Shown here piece after piece: positions 33,201 through 41,902 of a DNA stretch of 62,000 nt. This DNA is from Phoronis australis (Eukaryota; Phoronida; Phoronidae): positions 1,801,992 through 1,863,991 of the forward strand of contig NMRA01000012.1 of the NCBI GenBank assembly GCA_002633005.1, read 5' to 3'. A program made the position numbers and the translations under genes. The notes beneath the pieces are model-generated. The model was not told the origin of the DNA. It was given only the letters and a program-made list of their open reading frames with translations, and made no database searches. Position 1 is the first letter of the stretch. The number at the start of each line of letters is the position of its first letter.

Positions 33201-36158
33201 GTTTGATACTCAGCGTTTGTATTTGTCTCTACAAACCTTGCGTTTGCACCGATTGGGTACTTCATGACTGGCAGCTAAGCGATGTCCCAAGGTAATAGTC
33301 ATGTCACATAGGCGGATTTAGGGGGGGGCCGGGGGCCCGGCCCCCCCCCCCTTGGCTGCCGCAAAAAAAATAAAACAGTAAGAGCGTAGGGAAATAAATG
33401 TTGAGTTTATTAATTAACCCCGGTAATTAAAAGTATACGGATGAAAAAAGATTTAAATGTGTGCAGTTTTAGTGTTGGGGGGAGCTCAAATCCAATTTCA
33501 AGTGTCAAATTCGGAACACGGCGCATTCGTAACGGAACTATGGCTAAGTATAGGCTCTCCCGCGATATCCCAAGCGACCGGCAGTGGCGCTGNNNNNNNN
33601 NNNNNNNNNNNNNNNNNNNNNNNNNNNNNNNNNNNNNNNNNNNNNNNNNNNNNATTTAATATTTCGTTTAATTACCTGTATGCAAGATCTTTCTCCAGCA
33701 ATCCAACTCTCAACCGGCACAAAACCATGAACAGTTCATCTTGAGGTGAAAGCGCTCTTTTTCGAGGACCAGGGTTGTCTGGGTTCTTGAGTGATGATCC
33801 CCAATAAATTAAATGTTTTATGTCTTCCTGTAAAAACTTGTACAAGACCATGAAATGATTATAATCATTGAAGCCGGTGTAAAAATGTATTGCCCCAGGT
33901 TTGTTTCTTATTCCATCCAAGCCAAATACATGGGATTGTAGTTTATGTTTGTTCTTTTCTAACTCCAATTTTGCCAGTCGATATTTCCTTTGCCACTTCC
34001 TCATTTCTAGACCAAATTTTCTAGTTGTGAGTAGCTCTTGTTTATATGCAGAACACTCATTCTTAACCTTTGACAGCTCTTCCTCTAGTTCACTAATTCT
34101 TGAGCCCATGCTCTCGATAATTTCATCCTTTTTCCTTACACAATTTATCAAAGTGCTTTCGCTGTCATCCGGTAAACAGTAGCTGTGATCATAATCTAGG
34201 TAGGCGGAAGCCGATGTGCTGTCCAGTTGACTTTCACGTTCTTGAACCAACACAAAATCGTCCTCAAAATTGCTCACATCAGCTGAGTTCTGGTCAAGCG
34301 AAATCGAGTTTTTCTTCACTACCCTACGCCGTGGAGTACTTGTTGCTGTTACTTTCAAGGGAAATATAGTAGGACAGTTACCAAGATACGTTTTTTTCCC
34401 GCCCTCAAAATGAGCGCTGCATACCCTATGCCCGGTAGTCGGAACGAATTCACTAAATCGCCCTTTGCTTCCAGCTCTACCGATGTTTTTGACCCATTTT
34501 TACACAGTTCTTGGTCCTTGGGAAACCGATGATACTATTCTTTATCTCGCTTACTGTTATTATAGCAGCCAGGCACACAACACGTATAACCTCCCCGTAG
34601 CCCGTTCGCCCGCACGGTTGCCAACATACTTGTTTACTGAAGTTTACCATTATAACCACAATGCAACATTCTGACCCATTTCCAATATGGCGGCGTTGCA
34701 ACTCCGCTATTCTGTGTATTTTTCTTCCTCCAGAATAGGTCATCTCGAGTACCTTAAAATATGAAACCCATTTTCGGTCAAAATATCCTTAATTTGTCAT
34801 TTACCATTATGTATAGATGGTCTTCACTCGTTTCTCATACCGACATTAAATGTGAGTTCTCGTGAAAAACTGAAAATTGCTCGACACCAGCCTCAGTAAC
34901 GATAGGACAAGACTTCACGAGATTGCGTGAGATATTGCCGTGCATTTTAAATGAGAGCACGTGACTTTGACTAGGTATTAGCAAGGTCCTAGCGTAGTGG
35001 TGAATACAATCTTCGTACATGCTTCGTAACATCTTCAATGTTTCCAGAAAGGTGGTTAAATTTTCTTCAATTCATTCTCCTAACAGGAAACCGTGAACAC
35101 CAGCTACCCCGGATTGGGCATGCGCTTTTTGACAGACTTCATAGCAGCTGCAGCGATGGACTACAAGATAGACTCTAATGGGACTGGCATTGCTTTCCAC
35201 GGCCTACAGCTGTCTCGCCGTGAAGACGAGCCCATGTTTCACCCTTGTCTCAACAATGGTCATGGGAACTTCAGCAGAGAACAGGGCTACATCTGTACCT
35301 GTTCCAGTGGCAGTACAGGCCCCTACTGTGAAAAAGGTAATTATTCTTTGTCATTATCAGTGAACGTAATACGTGTGGCCTTAGCTAGGGCCCCCGAGCA
35401 ATTTTTGCGGAAATGTACGTGTCCTGCCAAATTTTTGGTACATAGGTGATGCTAGACAGCCTTGTAAATTCCTGACTTTTGTGCTTGAAGTAAATAGCTC
35501 TCAAATTACTAATAGCTAAACAATAATTAATTGATTGATTGATTGATTATCATCGTTGAAATATAGAATAACAATACAACACAATAAAAGACACTAATAC
35601 AGATAGACAGGCAGACATGTAAGTTTAAGCAAGGATGACACACAAGACTAAGACAAGCAGCACATCTCTTGAAAAGTGACTTAAAATCTAGTCTTGCGCT
35701 CCACAGATTTTTTTTATGAAAAATGATTAAATCTCACTTGAACAAAAGTACAAAGTCCTTGACAAGACACACATAGTTCTTGAAATTATGTTTACAAAAC
35801 AATTTCTGGACTGTTGCCTGTATTAGCAACTACCTCATGCACTTTGATAATGCGTATCGTTGTTATCCCGGTGGCATTGACACACAACTACATGTAAGAC
35901 ATTATTTTCTTATCTTTAACAGGTCGCCGAACACAGCTTATGTCTTCAAAAACAAAGGGCAGGCGGTGTGTAGGAGATATTATTACGACCATTAGTGTCA
36001 GCTACCCTTCTATATGCTTAGCTTTGTGCAATGGTAACAATCGCTGTAAGGGAATAAACTACCGCTATACCGTCTCGATAGCCAGCAATTGTGAGCTGCT
36101 GGCCTCAGTATCTGAAATTATCAAGTCAAACGAGTGGGATATTTGGCTTGTAGACTAA
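15164..36158 (+). CDS. Secreted SRCR(7)-CUB-PAN(2)-EGF-PAN multidomain protein, 16 exons
   Basis: Exons: 15164-15227, 16304-16416, 18271-18457, 19408-19728, 20541-20647, 22543-22780, 23874-24475, 25264-25378, 26297-26447, 28173-28366, 28862-29106, 29886-30030, 30801-30889, 31691-32806, 35087-35336, 35923-36158. All are GT/AG and every phase matches; they total 4173 nt, or 1390 residues plus TAA. Order: signal peptide 1-21; SRCRs at about 23-117, 122-228, 236-335, 354-455, 467-580, 585-695 and 702-802; CUB about 808-921; PAN/apple about 924-1003 and 1006-1086; an unrecognised segment about 1095-1275; EGF about 1281-1311; PAN 1313-1390. There is no membrane segment or GPI-like tail, so it is predicted secreted. 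Many N-glycosylation sequons are present. SRCR, CUB and PAN domains bind proteins or glycans; pattern recognition, clotting or adhesion are plausible but unproven. The ATG follows a TATA-like promoter and opens a hydrophobic leader. Confidence 0.85.
16304..18457 (+). CDS. SRCR domain 1 (exons 16304-16416 and 18271-18457)
   Basis: The first half reads VRLKPGPDYGRVEIYV and the second VCRELGYSYGK ... CYNES. The domain is split at the classic SRCR intron position just before VCRELG, and both outer introns are phase 1. Confidence 0.9.
19408..19728 (+). CDS. SRCR domain 2, single exon
   Basis: Contains RLNPGPDFGLVEVALNGKWG and ICKQLGYSGG, with conserved Cys to VRCFSE. The whole domain is in one exon bounded by phase-1 introns, unlike its split neighbours. 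Confidence 0.92.
20541..22780 (+). CDS. SRCR domain 3 (exons 20541-20647 and 22543-22780)
   Basis: The first exon has RYGEVVVYE ... YICDEGWDDADAK and the second VACRMLGYTNG ... SAGVSCFND. The intron between them holds the 508-bp duplication flanking the single N at 21242. Confidence 0.9.
20734..21750. repeat. Direct 508-bp duplication split by one N
   Basis: 20734-21241 and 21243-21750 are the same length and nearly identical; only a handful of substitutions is visible (ATACATTTCTC versus ATAAATTTCGC; CGAGGATG versus CCAGGATG). A single N at 21242 marks the join. Most likely two haplotypes of the same locus joined at a scaffold gap. Confidence 0.9.
22080..22350. repeat. Degenerate GTT/GTC/GGC trinucleotide low-complexity tract
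   Basis: Long runs of GTTGTC, GTCATTGTC and CGTCGTTG-type triplets. Overlapping reading frames on both strands arise from the bias and are not genes. Confidence 0.7.
23023..23309. mobile_element. MITE-like element with about 45-bp inverted repeats
   Basis: CAGCTTCTTATTTAATTTGA at 23031 returns as its reverse complement at about 23281-23301, and the match extends to TATCTAGTA with few mismatches. In the interior, 23081-23106 is a perfect 10-bp hairpin (ACTGGACCCG / CGGGTCCAGT). No ORF. Lies in an SRCR gene intron. Confidence 0.8.
23874..25378 (+). CDS. SRCR domains 4 and 5 (exons 23874-24475 and 25264-25378)
   Basis: Exon 7 encodes all of SRCR4 (GDVCDPTWTQEDATVLCRL ... GGLCWKSN) and most of SRCR5 (RYGLVKVFY ... 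VVCREHGFSS). Exon 8 finishes SRCR5 (ECTYESGF ... VVCYNEP). The exon 8 acceptor, TTCGGAAAG, is weak in pyrimidines but the phase and domain fit are exact. Confidence 0.88.
25696..25813. repeat. Short dispersed repeat, copy 2 (reverse of 11614-11763)
   Basis: The reverse complement shares the ends, the CTAAAATTCT block and GTGCGAATGTCTGAC with copy 1. It lies in the intron between the SRCR5 and SRCR6 exons. Confidence 0.75.
26297..28366 (+). CDS. SRCR domain 6 (exons 26297-26447 and 28173-28366)
   Basis: The first half has FGRLDVLHVG, TVCNMGFDDADA and ACKQLG, ending at phase 2. The second has LRCHGNETRLTDC and DAGVFCYN. This intron phase (2) differs from the other split SRCRs (0). Confidence 0.88.
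26773..27034. mobile_element. MITE-like element with TCATGCGCGCACCCAG inverted ends
   Basis: The 16-bp end at 26773-26788 is matched as its exact reverse complement at 27019-27034. It contains G/C-runs near each end and a 22-base A-run at about 26857-26878. A partial copy is at 13400-13512. Confidence 0.8.
27889..28105. repeat. Two diverged tandem copies of a roughly 115-bp unit
   Basis: Both units contain a GGGGCG-CCGTAG start, AGCAAAGCTAGT, CTGCTTCG and ATCTC-AAGACTT. The second ends about 70 bp before SRCR6 exon 10. A related GTTCCGTAGACG patch lies near 16103. Confidence 0.65.
28862..29980 (+). CDS. SRCR domain 7 (exon 28862-29106 and the start of 29886-30030)
   Basis: YLEVTIAGLTGTVCYS and LCRQFGYVYASS are followed by ILDC and, in the next exon, DGGVLCSH. 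It is more divergent than the others. The second exon runs on directly into the CUB domain. Confidence 0.8.
29469..29500. repeat. CA/CG dinucleotide microsatellite
   Basis: Alternating ACAC, CGCGCGCG and ACACAC, purine-pyrimidine throughout and potentially Z-DNA forming; inside an SRCR gene intron. Confidence 0.9.
29960..31882 (+). CDS. CUB domain (exons 29886-30030 end, 30801-30889, 31691 onward)
   Basis: EAQGIIQSGSP is followed by NRKCSWRVSV, VALSFVKF, NDFVDVRDGTD, TLCGSG and SDNSGTTTGFVANY, the usual CUB beta-sandwich landmarks in order. DxVxVRDG includes the acidic residues used for calcium in many CUBs. Confidence 0.88.
31691..32806 (+). CDS. Large exon 14: CUB end, PAN/apple x2, unrecognised segment
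   Basis: After the CUB end come two PAN/apple-like Cys modules (SSEQCQIECDFDEYC ... RRCILD and SLTACQKICTDRAYC ... KTCTLNF), then a stretch starting MSCNDY with SLSFCDFSGPSPWTMI, which faintly resembles the start of a fibrinogen-like domain, and then no recognised fold. At 1116 bp it is the longest coding exon in the window. Confidence 0.85.
33305..33360. repeat. GGCGGATTTAGGGGGG repeat end
   Basis: Starts like the 11614 and 25813 family ends and then holds long G and C runs with a GGGGGCCCGGCCCCC palindrome. Likely a third, truncated copy. Confidence 0.5.
33593..33653. other. Assembly gap (61 N)
   Basis: N run. It interrupts the 3' side of the - strand transposase relic. Confidence 1.
33676..34582 (-). 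pseudogene. THAP + coiled coil + HTH_Tnp_4 transposase relic
   Basis: Reading right to left on the minus strand: a THAP C2CH finger (CCVPGCYNN start, then KRDKE, RFPKDQEL, GHRVCSAHFEGG), a basic and acidic linker, a coiled coil (IISELEEELSKVKN-like heptads at about 34000-34110), and a helix-turn-helix of the DDE-endonuclease type (RALSPQDELFMVLCRLRVGL, KDLAYR). The exon ends at a donor, AG|GTAATT. The family normally continues into a DDE_4 nuclease, which is absent here (gap at 33593). The THAP part is broken by an in-frame stop at 34535-34537 and a frame change near a T-run at 34494-34500. Resembles ISL2EU/Kolobok-type THAP transposases; inactive. Confidence 0.75.
35087..35336 (+). CDS. Exon 15: end of unknown segment plus EGF module
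   Basis: The first 50 codons complete the unrecognised region. The rest is an EGF-like module: PCLNNGHGNF then YICTCSSGSTGPYCE, six-Cys type with one early Cys less clear. Ends at phase 1. Confidence 0.82.
35526..35549. repeat. (TTGA)n microsatellite
   Basis: About six TTGA tetramers in the last SRCR gene intron, followed by A-rich sequence that may be the tail of a retroposon. Confidence 0.8.
35923..36158 (+). CDS. Exon 16: C-terminal PAN/apple-like module and stop
   Basis: Opens RRTQLMSSK, contains CLALCNGNNRCKGINY and NCELLAS, then ends at WDIWLVD with TAA. This is the usual PAN pattern of paired central Cys. No hydrophobic tail follows. Confidence 0.82.
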
Positions 36159-38649
36159 AAAGCGGTCGCTACGACCAAAAGTTAAAGTAGCTCTGCTTTA
36201 GTAACACTGGTCTTGTCGTGCAGGAAGCAGATGTTTTTGAGCTCTTGATATACATTTCCATGACATCACTCACAAATATGCCTGTGACAAGGACGCCCAG
36301 GGTAATTCACCAACAACTGATCCACTAAAAGGTTTACGGTAAGCCTTCGTAAAGTGCTTTCACGTTTCACGAAACAGTTCAACTGTTCATTTTCAACCCA
36401 TAAAATATGCATTCTCTGGGTCCTTGATAATGCTATGTCCGAGAAGGTCAGTGCCTTCAATATTTCTGAGGACATATTCAGTTGGCCAATTTTGGAGGAG
36501 TAGTCAACACGCCTTGTGCAGTTACGGTACGTGTTGTTTAAATTTGCAGAAAACCTACTTTATTCAATAATTATTTATGCGCAAAATATGAAGCATTGAT
36601 GCTTTATGACTCTTAGGGATAACTTGAGTAAATTCTGAGTGTACAGACGTTTAAGTGTTATACAAATTTTCTAGCTCGAGCTGTTACTTTTGATGTAAAT
36701 ATTGCAAGGGAACGTCTACCTTACTGCATAGCGATACTCGTATCATACAGTCAGTCGAAAATGCATTTTAATCAGTAGTTGCGACCTTGAGAAGTGTATG
36801 TAGGCACTGTTACGCGGAGCGCAGCTAAGACCACCAAACGTTACTCGAAACGTGACTCGCCGGAAAGTAGACCAATTGCGGGCCCTGATGAAAGTCGGAG
36901 CCAACTTGTTGCTAGAGGGTAGCATTGACACTTCTCATTTAGCTCGTGATTCGGTTTATATTGTTAGTCCAATATTATGTAAATATGTTGATTTCAGTCG
37001 CGGTTATTTATTGCAGGCCATGCCCATCGTAAAATTCTATGAAAATTGATTCGTTAAACATTTCACTGTTGTATTAACTTTCAGAAGGTGCGAGAGTAAC
37101 AAAAGGCAAATAATTCTAACTTGCTGTTAAATATTTGATTTCAATTTGTTTTAATGTTGAAATCCATGTACACTGACGTAATAACCCCAGTAAACGAATA
37201 ACTGTCTTCTAGTTTTATTTGATTTACTGGTCATTGTTCTGACAACAAAGTCCGTGACCGATTTGATCTGACAATGGTCTATAAACCTTCTCAAACTTAA
37301 AATGCTTCCGTTGAATTAAGTACTACATTTTGAGAAAAATGGTTATTTCTTTGCTGGTTTATAGTAAATTCGTAATCTTCACTTTGATACGGCAGTATGA
37401 GTCATTTGAAGTTACCGATGTAAACGAATTACGGCGTTCCGCCTTTTTTAGTTATCAGAAAATAGATGTGGTGGTTTCTTAAAAAGGCCCATGGAACTGA
37501 CATTGCGCAAACTTCCTCGCCTGGAACAAACTTGCACACTAATGCTTACAAATTAATAAAGTGTACATTTTAATGCGATGGATCAGAAAACGCTCGAGCT
37601 GTGGTGTCGCCATGTCAAAGCAGTTTCAAACTAAAAATATATATTTCCCAACGTGCCTCGGTGAGAACAACAACTAGACGTCCAGTTTTAATAAAACAAC
37701 TAATAAGTTGGTTAAGATATATTTTGCAAGGCGACTCAAGTTATGTCAATTATAAAACAATAACTGGAGTGTTTTATAGATTTTTGCTTGCTCTGCCATT
37801 TGCCAATGAAAAGCTGTATCTGTAGAGCGGGAAAACAAGTTTTGTGGAAGACGAACCCTATAGACTGGATGAATGATAGCCACTGAAGTAACGGGATAAA
37901 ATAAAATTGGCCCGATACACCAGGCTCCCCTTTCCCATAAAAATGTTGTTTTTCCTCGAGATTTGTTATGTGACGAAGCCATGGTTGCAACGCTTCCGCG
38001 GGAATGTAAGTGAAATTAAAACACTCTGCAAAGTTGAGTGGGGTGTCGTGGCGACCTCGTCTTCCAAATCAGCTTGCACGGAGCAAATTATTTTGTAAGA
38101 CTGGACCACGAGTCTAAAATCTGTTGGAAGGTACCTTTTTCGTCATCTCTATCGACGATGACTTCAAAGAATGTATTTTTTCTAGTTTATCAAATGCAAC
38201 AAATAAACAACGCTAAACATCCAAAAATTCACGCATAGAATACGTGGAAAATCAAAAGCGTCACAAGCAAAACTCTTATCTGAATGACATGAGTGAATTG
38301 ACCGCTGAGCGGCTTTTAAGTTGCTATCAGTTAACTCGCCTTAGTCAACTACCAGAAATCGCTTTTTATCCGAGTGATGAACAAATGGTGGCTTGTTTGA
38401 CAACGACAAGTCGTGTGAGTCAAAGCTGCCAATAAGGTGCTTGAAGATCAGTTGAGCATAAGACAAGACACAGACTACTAACCGCGGTCTTGCACGCAAT
38501 TTGTTTAACGAGTGATTATCAACGGTACGAAAATATGGAAATATAGAGACTTTTCAAATGTTCGGTCATTTGAAATGATGTGCAGAAACGGCAGCATACA
38601 GTGAAGTTAACATGATTTAAAGACACAAAGAATAGAAAAGGTCCCCTTT
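36159..38649. other. Intergenic after the SRCR gene; nothing recognised
   Basis: Short ORFs only. An AATAAA occurs at 37555-37560, rather far from the stop at 36158; a nearer poly(A) signal for the SRCR gene was not clear. Confidence 0.5.
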
Positions 38650-38760
38650 ATGGGCGGCGCACCATAGGGGGCTGGGGGGCTATAGCTCCAGCCCTTATTT
38701 CAGTGCCGGTGCGCCGCCCATGGTCACATAGGGGGCTGCCCATGCCTTTTGGTCCCTTGA
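38650..38760. repeat. GC-rich hairpin repeat GGGCGGCGCACC
   Basis: GGGCGGCGCACC near 38651 is matched by its exact reverse complement GGTGCGCCGCCC near 38708. A second CATAGGGGGCTG copy follows at about 38727. Probably a short MITE or its remnant. Confidence 0.6.
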
Positions 38761-39250
38761 ACCGAATTCATACATTACGAAACTTGTACAAGTAGATAAA
38801 GTGACGACATAAACGTTAAAATCTAAGCCACTCTAAAGACACGTTTAACTATTAAAATTACCACTGCAATAAGAAAATCTTCAGGTTCAGTTTTCAACGA
38901 TCATTCACGATAATTCTTCAAAACAATCTTTTCCAGCACGCATGCAGACTGGTGCGTGTGGACCACCATGCTCGGCCCAATTTTCTATTGCTTTAAAAAG
39001 GAAAATGCTTGATTTCTTTCTTTTTTATTTTATGCCATACCATTATTGGGGACAAATAGCACGACACGAGTGATTTTATGCGTTTATTTATGGAGGTGTG
39101 TTGGCAATAACTGGGTCACAGTTCTATACGCAAAAGTGGCGGTGTGGTAAACCATATGGGTTCAAGGTACTACGAAACAACAGTAAGCATCTAGGTAACA
39201 GATGGGTACGCAAACTAGCAAATGAGCACGGGGTAGCAGCCGCGAAACTA

Positions 39251-39847
39251 TGGTGGGCCGTTGAGGGGAAAGTGTCTCCGTAAAATTACGCTCGTAATTA
39301 CGAGCGTAAATTTAATTGCAGGAGTGTCGCCGTACAAATACGCTCGTAAATTAAAAGGGGAAAAGTTTAGCCGTAAAATTACTCTCGTAATTACGAGCGT
39401 AAATTAAATTGCAAAAGTGCTGCAGTAAAATTACGCTAGTAAATTAAATGGGGGAAATGTCGCCGTAAATTACGCTCGAAAAATACTTTAAGAACGTTCC
39501 AAATTTAAACTAATCAGTGTTGACCTAACATACACGAGTGTTGCTAGGCAGCTCGTTCTTGCACAATCGCTGACATTGCAGCAGCGATTTGATCCGCCAT
39601 GATTCAGCGCTCGTATCGTAGACATGTAACCCGTCAGTAAATAAGTATTTCCATGAGCACGCGCGACCGTGGATTGTAAAACCAACGTCATTGGCTAAGA
39701 GTTTAAACTGACGAGAGTAATTTTACGCCGTAAGGAATTAAATTTCGCTCGTAATTTTACGGCGTAATTAACGACGTAAATAACGGCGTAATGTATATGA
39801 TTACGCTCGTATTTTTCCGGCGACACTTTCCCCTCAACGGCCCATCA
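39251..39847. mobile_element. 597-bp MITE with TA target duplication
   Basis: TA at 39249-39250 and 39848-39849 flanks the element. Its ends are imperfect inverted repeats of about 45 bp, with a perfect core GGGCCGTTGAGGGGAAAGTG. Inside are repeated near-palindromes built from TTACGCTCGTAATTACGAGC and from ACGGCGTAA words. No transposase ORF. The TA duplication suggests mobilisation by a Tc1/mariner-type enzyme (inference). Confidence 0.88.
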
Positions 39848-39849
39848 TA

Positions 39850-40406
39850 CGAAACAGCATTAAACGTTTAGGTACTTTATGGGTACAGCAGAACAAATAC
39901 GTAGTTTTTACGTTGCTAGGGAGTGCAAGATGGGTACACGGTACCAGATGGGTTGACCGATTGCCTACTAGATGAGATCGAGCAAAACGGCGAATAGACT
40001 AGATATTGGTACACAAACTACTAAATGAACTAAGGTATATCCAGATGGACATGTATAACCAACAACTGAGCGATGGGTGAGTGAGCAGACATTCCGGAGT
40101 GTGGTGACGTTAATAATGGTGTTGATGCCAATAATTTTATAACTGAAGCAAGGCTATAGTTGGGTATTCAATTGATAAATAATTCATTTCTAACCGTTGC
40201 ATCTGATATGACGGCAAATTCCCTCAAGCGAAAGCGTCAATAGTTTCTCAATGACCGCTTTAATTCTTGGGTACACGGATAATTCAGTAATTCAATTTGC
40301 AACGTTCGTCACAAACTCGCGCTATACGGTTTTCGTTATTGTTTTAAAGAGAGGTGAACTTCTGTAAACCAATCGTTACTAGAACAATTATAAGAGGTTT
40401 ATAGGT
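39850..40406. other. Intergenic / probable 3' UTR side of the - strand membrane-protein gene
   Basis: No ORF of note. It lies 3' of the stop at 40407 on the minus strand, so some of it may be 3' UTR; no clear poly(A) signal was found. Confidence 0.35.
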
Positions 40407-41015
40407 TCAGACATATGATGACCCAGTAGTGGTAAAATCTCTCGTCATTTTATCGCCCTGAACTGCTTGTAAGTGATCAAGTTCCTGCACCACCTCATTA
40501 CTCGTAACCAGATCGTTACTTAGTGGGGTAACAATCTTTGAGCGTGTGCTTTTCCTTGTGGTGTCATCGGGATGTTCTTTTGATGGAAACGGAGTGTGTT
40601 CCGTGTCAAACGCATTCAAGTCGCCGACACGGCTTTTCTCGTTGATATTGCACTGATTAGTTGCTATTTCATGTATCCTGTCTAATCTCTCAACACTGAT
40701 GACTTCGCCAGAAAAAGTGTCATGTACAGATTTATTCCAACCTCCCTTTCCAGCTCGCCTCCTCCTTATCTTCACAGTCCCCTCCCCCACACGGGTCCGC
40801 CTCTTTCTCCTGTATTTAAAATGGCACACTCCTAGGAAGACAAATACTAGTACAAATGTAGAGAAAAACAGTATTATTCCGCCATAGATTAAGAAACGTT
40901 CGTCGATCACGTTTGTTGGAGGTTCCTCCGTCGACATCACACGAGCAGTGAAGAAATCCGCTTTTGTCATCGGGGTTGTTATAATTTCTGTTCTCGTTTT
41001 TGCGACCATGTCCAT
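40407..41015 (-). CDS. Single-pass membrane protein, tail-encoding exon
   Basis: A 202-codon open frame. A Thr-rich juxtamembrane stretch is followed by one strong hydrophobic helix at residues about 42-65 (LIYGGIILFFSTFVLVFVFL) and then KYRRKRRTR, which by the positive-inside rule puts the long C-terminal tail in the cytosol. The tail is hydrophilic and ends GSSYV, a class I PDZ-ligand form (S-x-V). No signal peptide precedes the helix, so this is either a short type III protein or, more likely, the last exon of a longer receptor: a TTAG|GAC acceptor lies in frame a few bases upstream of the ATG, though with a poor pyrimidine tract. Upstream exons on the minus strand were not identified. Family unknown. 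Confidence 0.6.
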   Translation of the reverse strand: MDMVAKTRTEIITTPMTKADFFTARVMSTEEPPTNVIDERFLIYGGIILFFSTFVLVFVFLGVCHFKYRRKRRTRVGEGTVKIRRRRAGKGGWNKSVHDTFSGEVISVERLDRIHEIATNQCNINEKSRVGDLNAFDTEHTPFPSKEHPDDTTRKSTRSKIVTPLSNDLVTSNEVVQELDHLQAVQGDKMTRDFTTTGSSYV

Positions 41016-41546
41016 GCGTTTGTCCTAATGCGCCATCTTTGTATGATTTTAATTCATCTGTGTGGTATTAGTTGTCAAGTCTGTCTTGCTGATCCAACTC
41101 AGTTATTTTCAAGTTGCATAGTTGCAATAAATNTTCGCCTCAGATTTGTTTTAACCCCTCCAAGCCGCCTCGTGAACTTAACAATCCTTGATAACGTGAC
41201 TCACGGCGTAGTATTGTCGAAGAATCAAGACGCGTTTCCTTATAAGAGATTGCCTAAGTGGAAAATGGTTGATAAGCTGACCTGGAGATTATCTTTCGAT
41301 TTAAAACGTTTGCAGTTAAAACAGTATCTCGTTATGATAGCTCGTAATATTTGTCACGTAGCATAAAGGTGCAGGCATGGCGCTGGTTTATAACAATAAA
41401 TTGGTTATAACCTCGGTATATATCACGTAAAGTAACTTTTGAGTTAGACCACTTACAGTTATGAAATTGGTCTTATTTTGTTTCTTAGTTAGAAGTTTTT
41501 GGAGGCAAATGATACTTAGATTTTGTTTGAGACAAGGCTTGGTCTA

Positions 41547-41876
41547 CTAACTGACNAGTAACATAGACTGCCACGTCCACGGAAAACCTTTATACAAGTC
41601 ATCAAACCCGTCCTCAGGCGGAGTGTCAGTCATTGCTGGCACGAGAGTAGTCTTTAATATTTTCAACACTTCCATGGGAAGAGCTAGACGAAATGCGCAA
41701 ATTTCCTCGGCATAACACTCCGGCTTCCAATGTCTCCTGTCGTCTGCTTCATACTCAGATTTCCGCCAACCCTGCAGTGTGCAAAAATCTCCAAATACCT
41801 CTAACCACAATTCAACTGACTCTCGCTTGTCATCACAAGCCTGCAGATCAAGCTTTGATGGTTTAGTTTTTGACAT
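41547..41876 (-). pseudogene. Ty3/gypsy gag N-terminal fragment
   Basis: The frame starts MSKTKPSKLDLQACDDKRES, has WLEVFGDFC and EEICAFRLALPMEVLKIL, and stops matching at a single N at 41556. The composition and the FRLALPMEVLKILK region are like the gag starts of invertebrate Ty3/gypsy elements. It begins 8 bp after a tRNA primer-binding site, which confirms the retrotransposon origin. Protease, reverse transcriptase and integrase are absent. Confidence 0.75.
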
Positions 41877-41884
41877 TTTTCGTT

Positions 41885-41902
41885 ATCCCACTCCTGACAC
41901 CA
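41885..41902 (-). other. Retrotransposon primer-binding site, tRNA-Leu
   Basis: On the + strand ATCCCACTCCTGACACCA equals the 3' end of a metazoan tRNA-Leu including CCA, so its minus-strand complement is a classical PBS. It sits between the gag ATG and the LTR. Confidence 0.85.

Noticed and set aside
33441-33744. ORFs spanning the gap at 33593
   Set aside because: Translated through N; no coding support.
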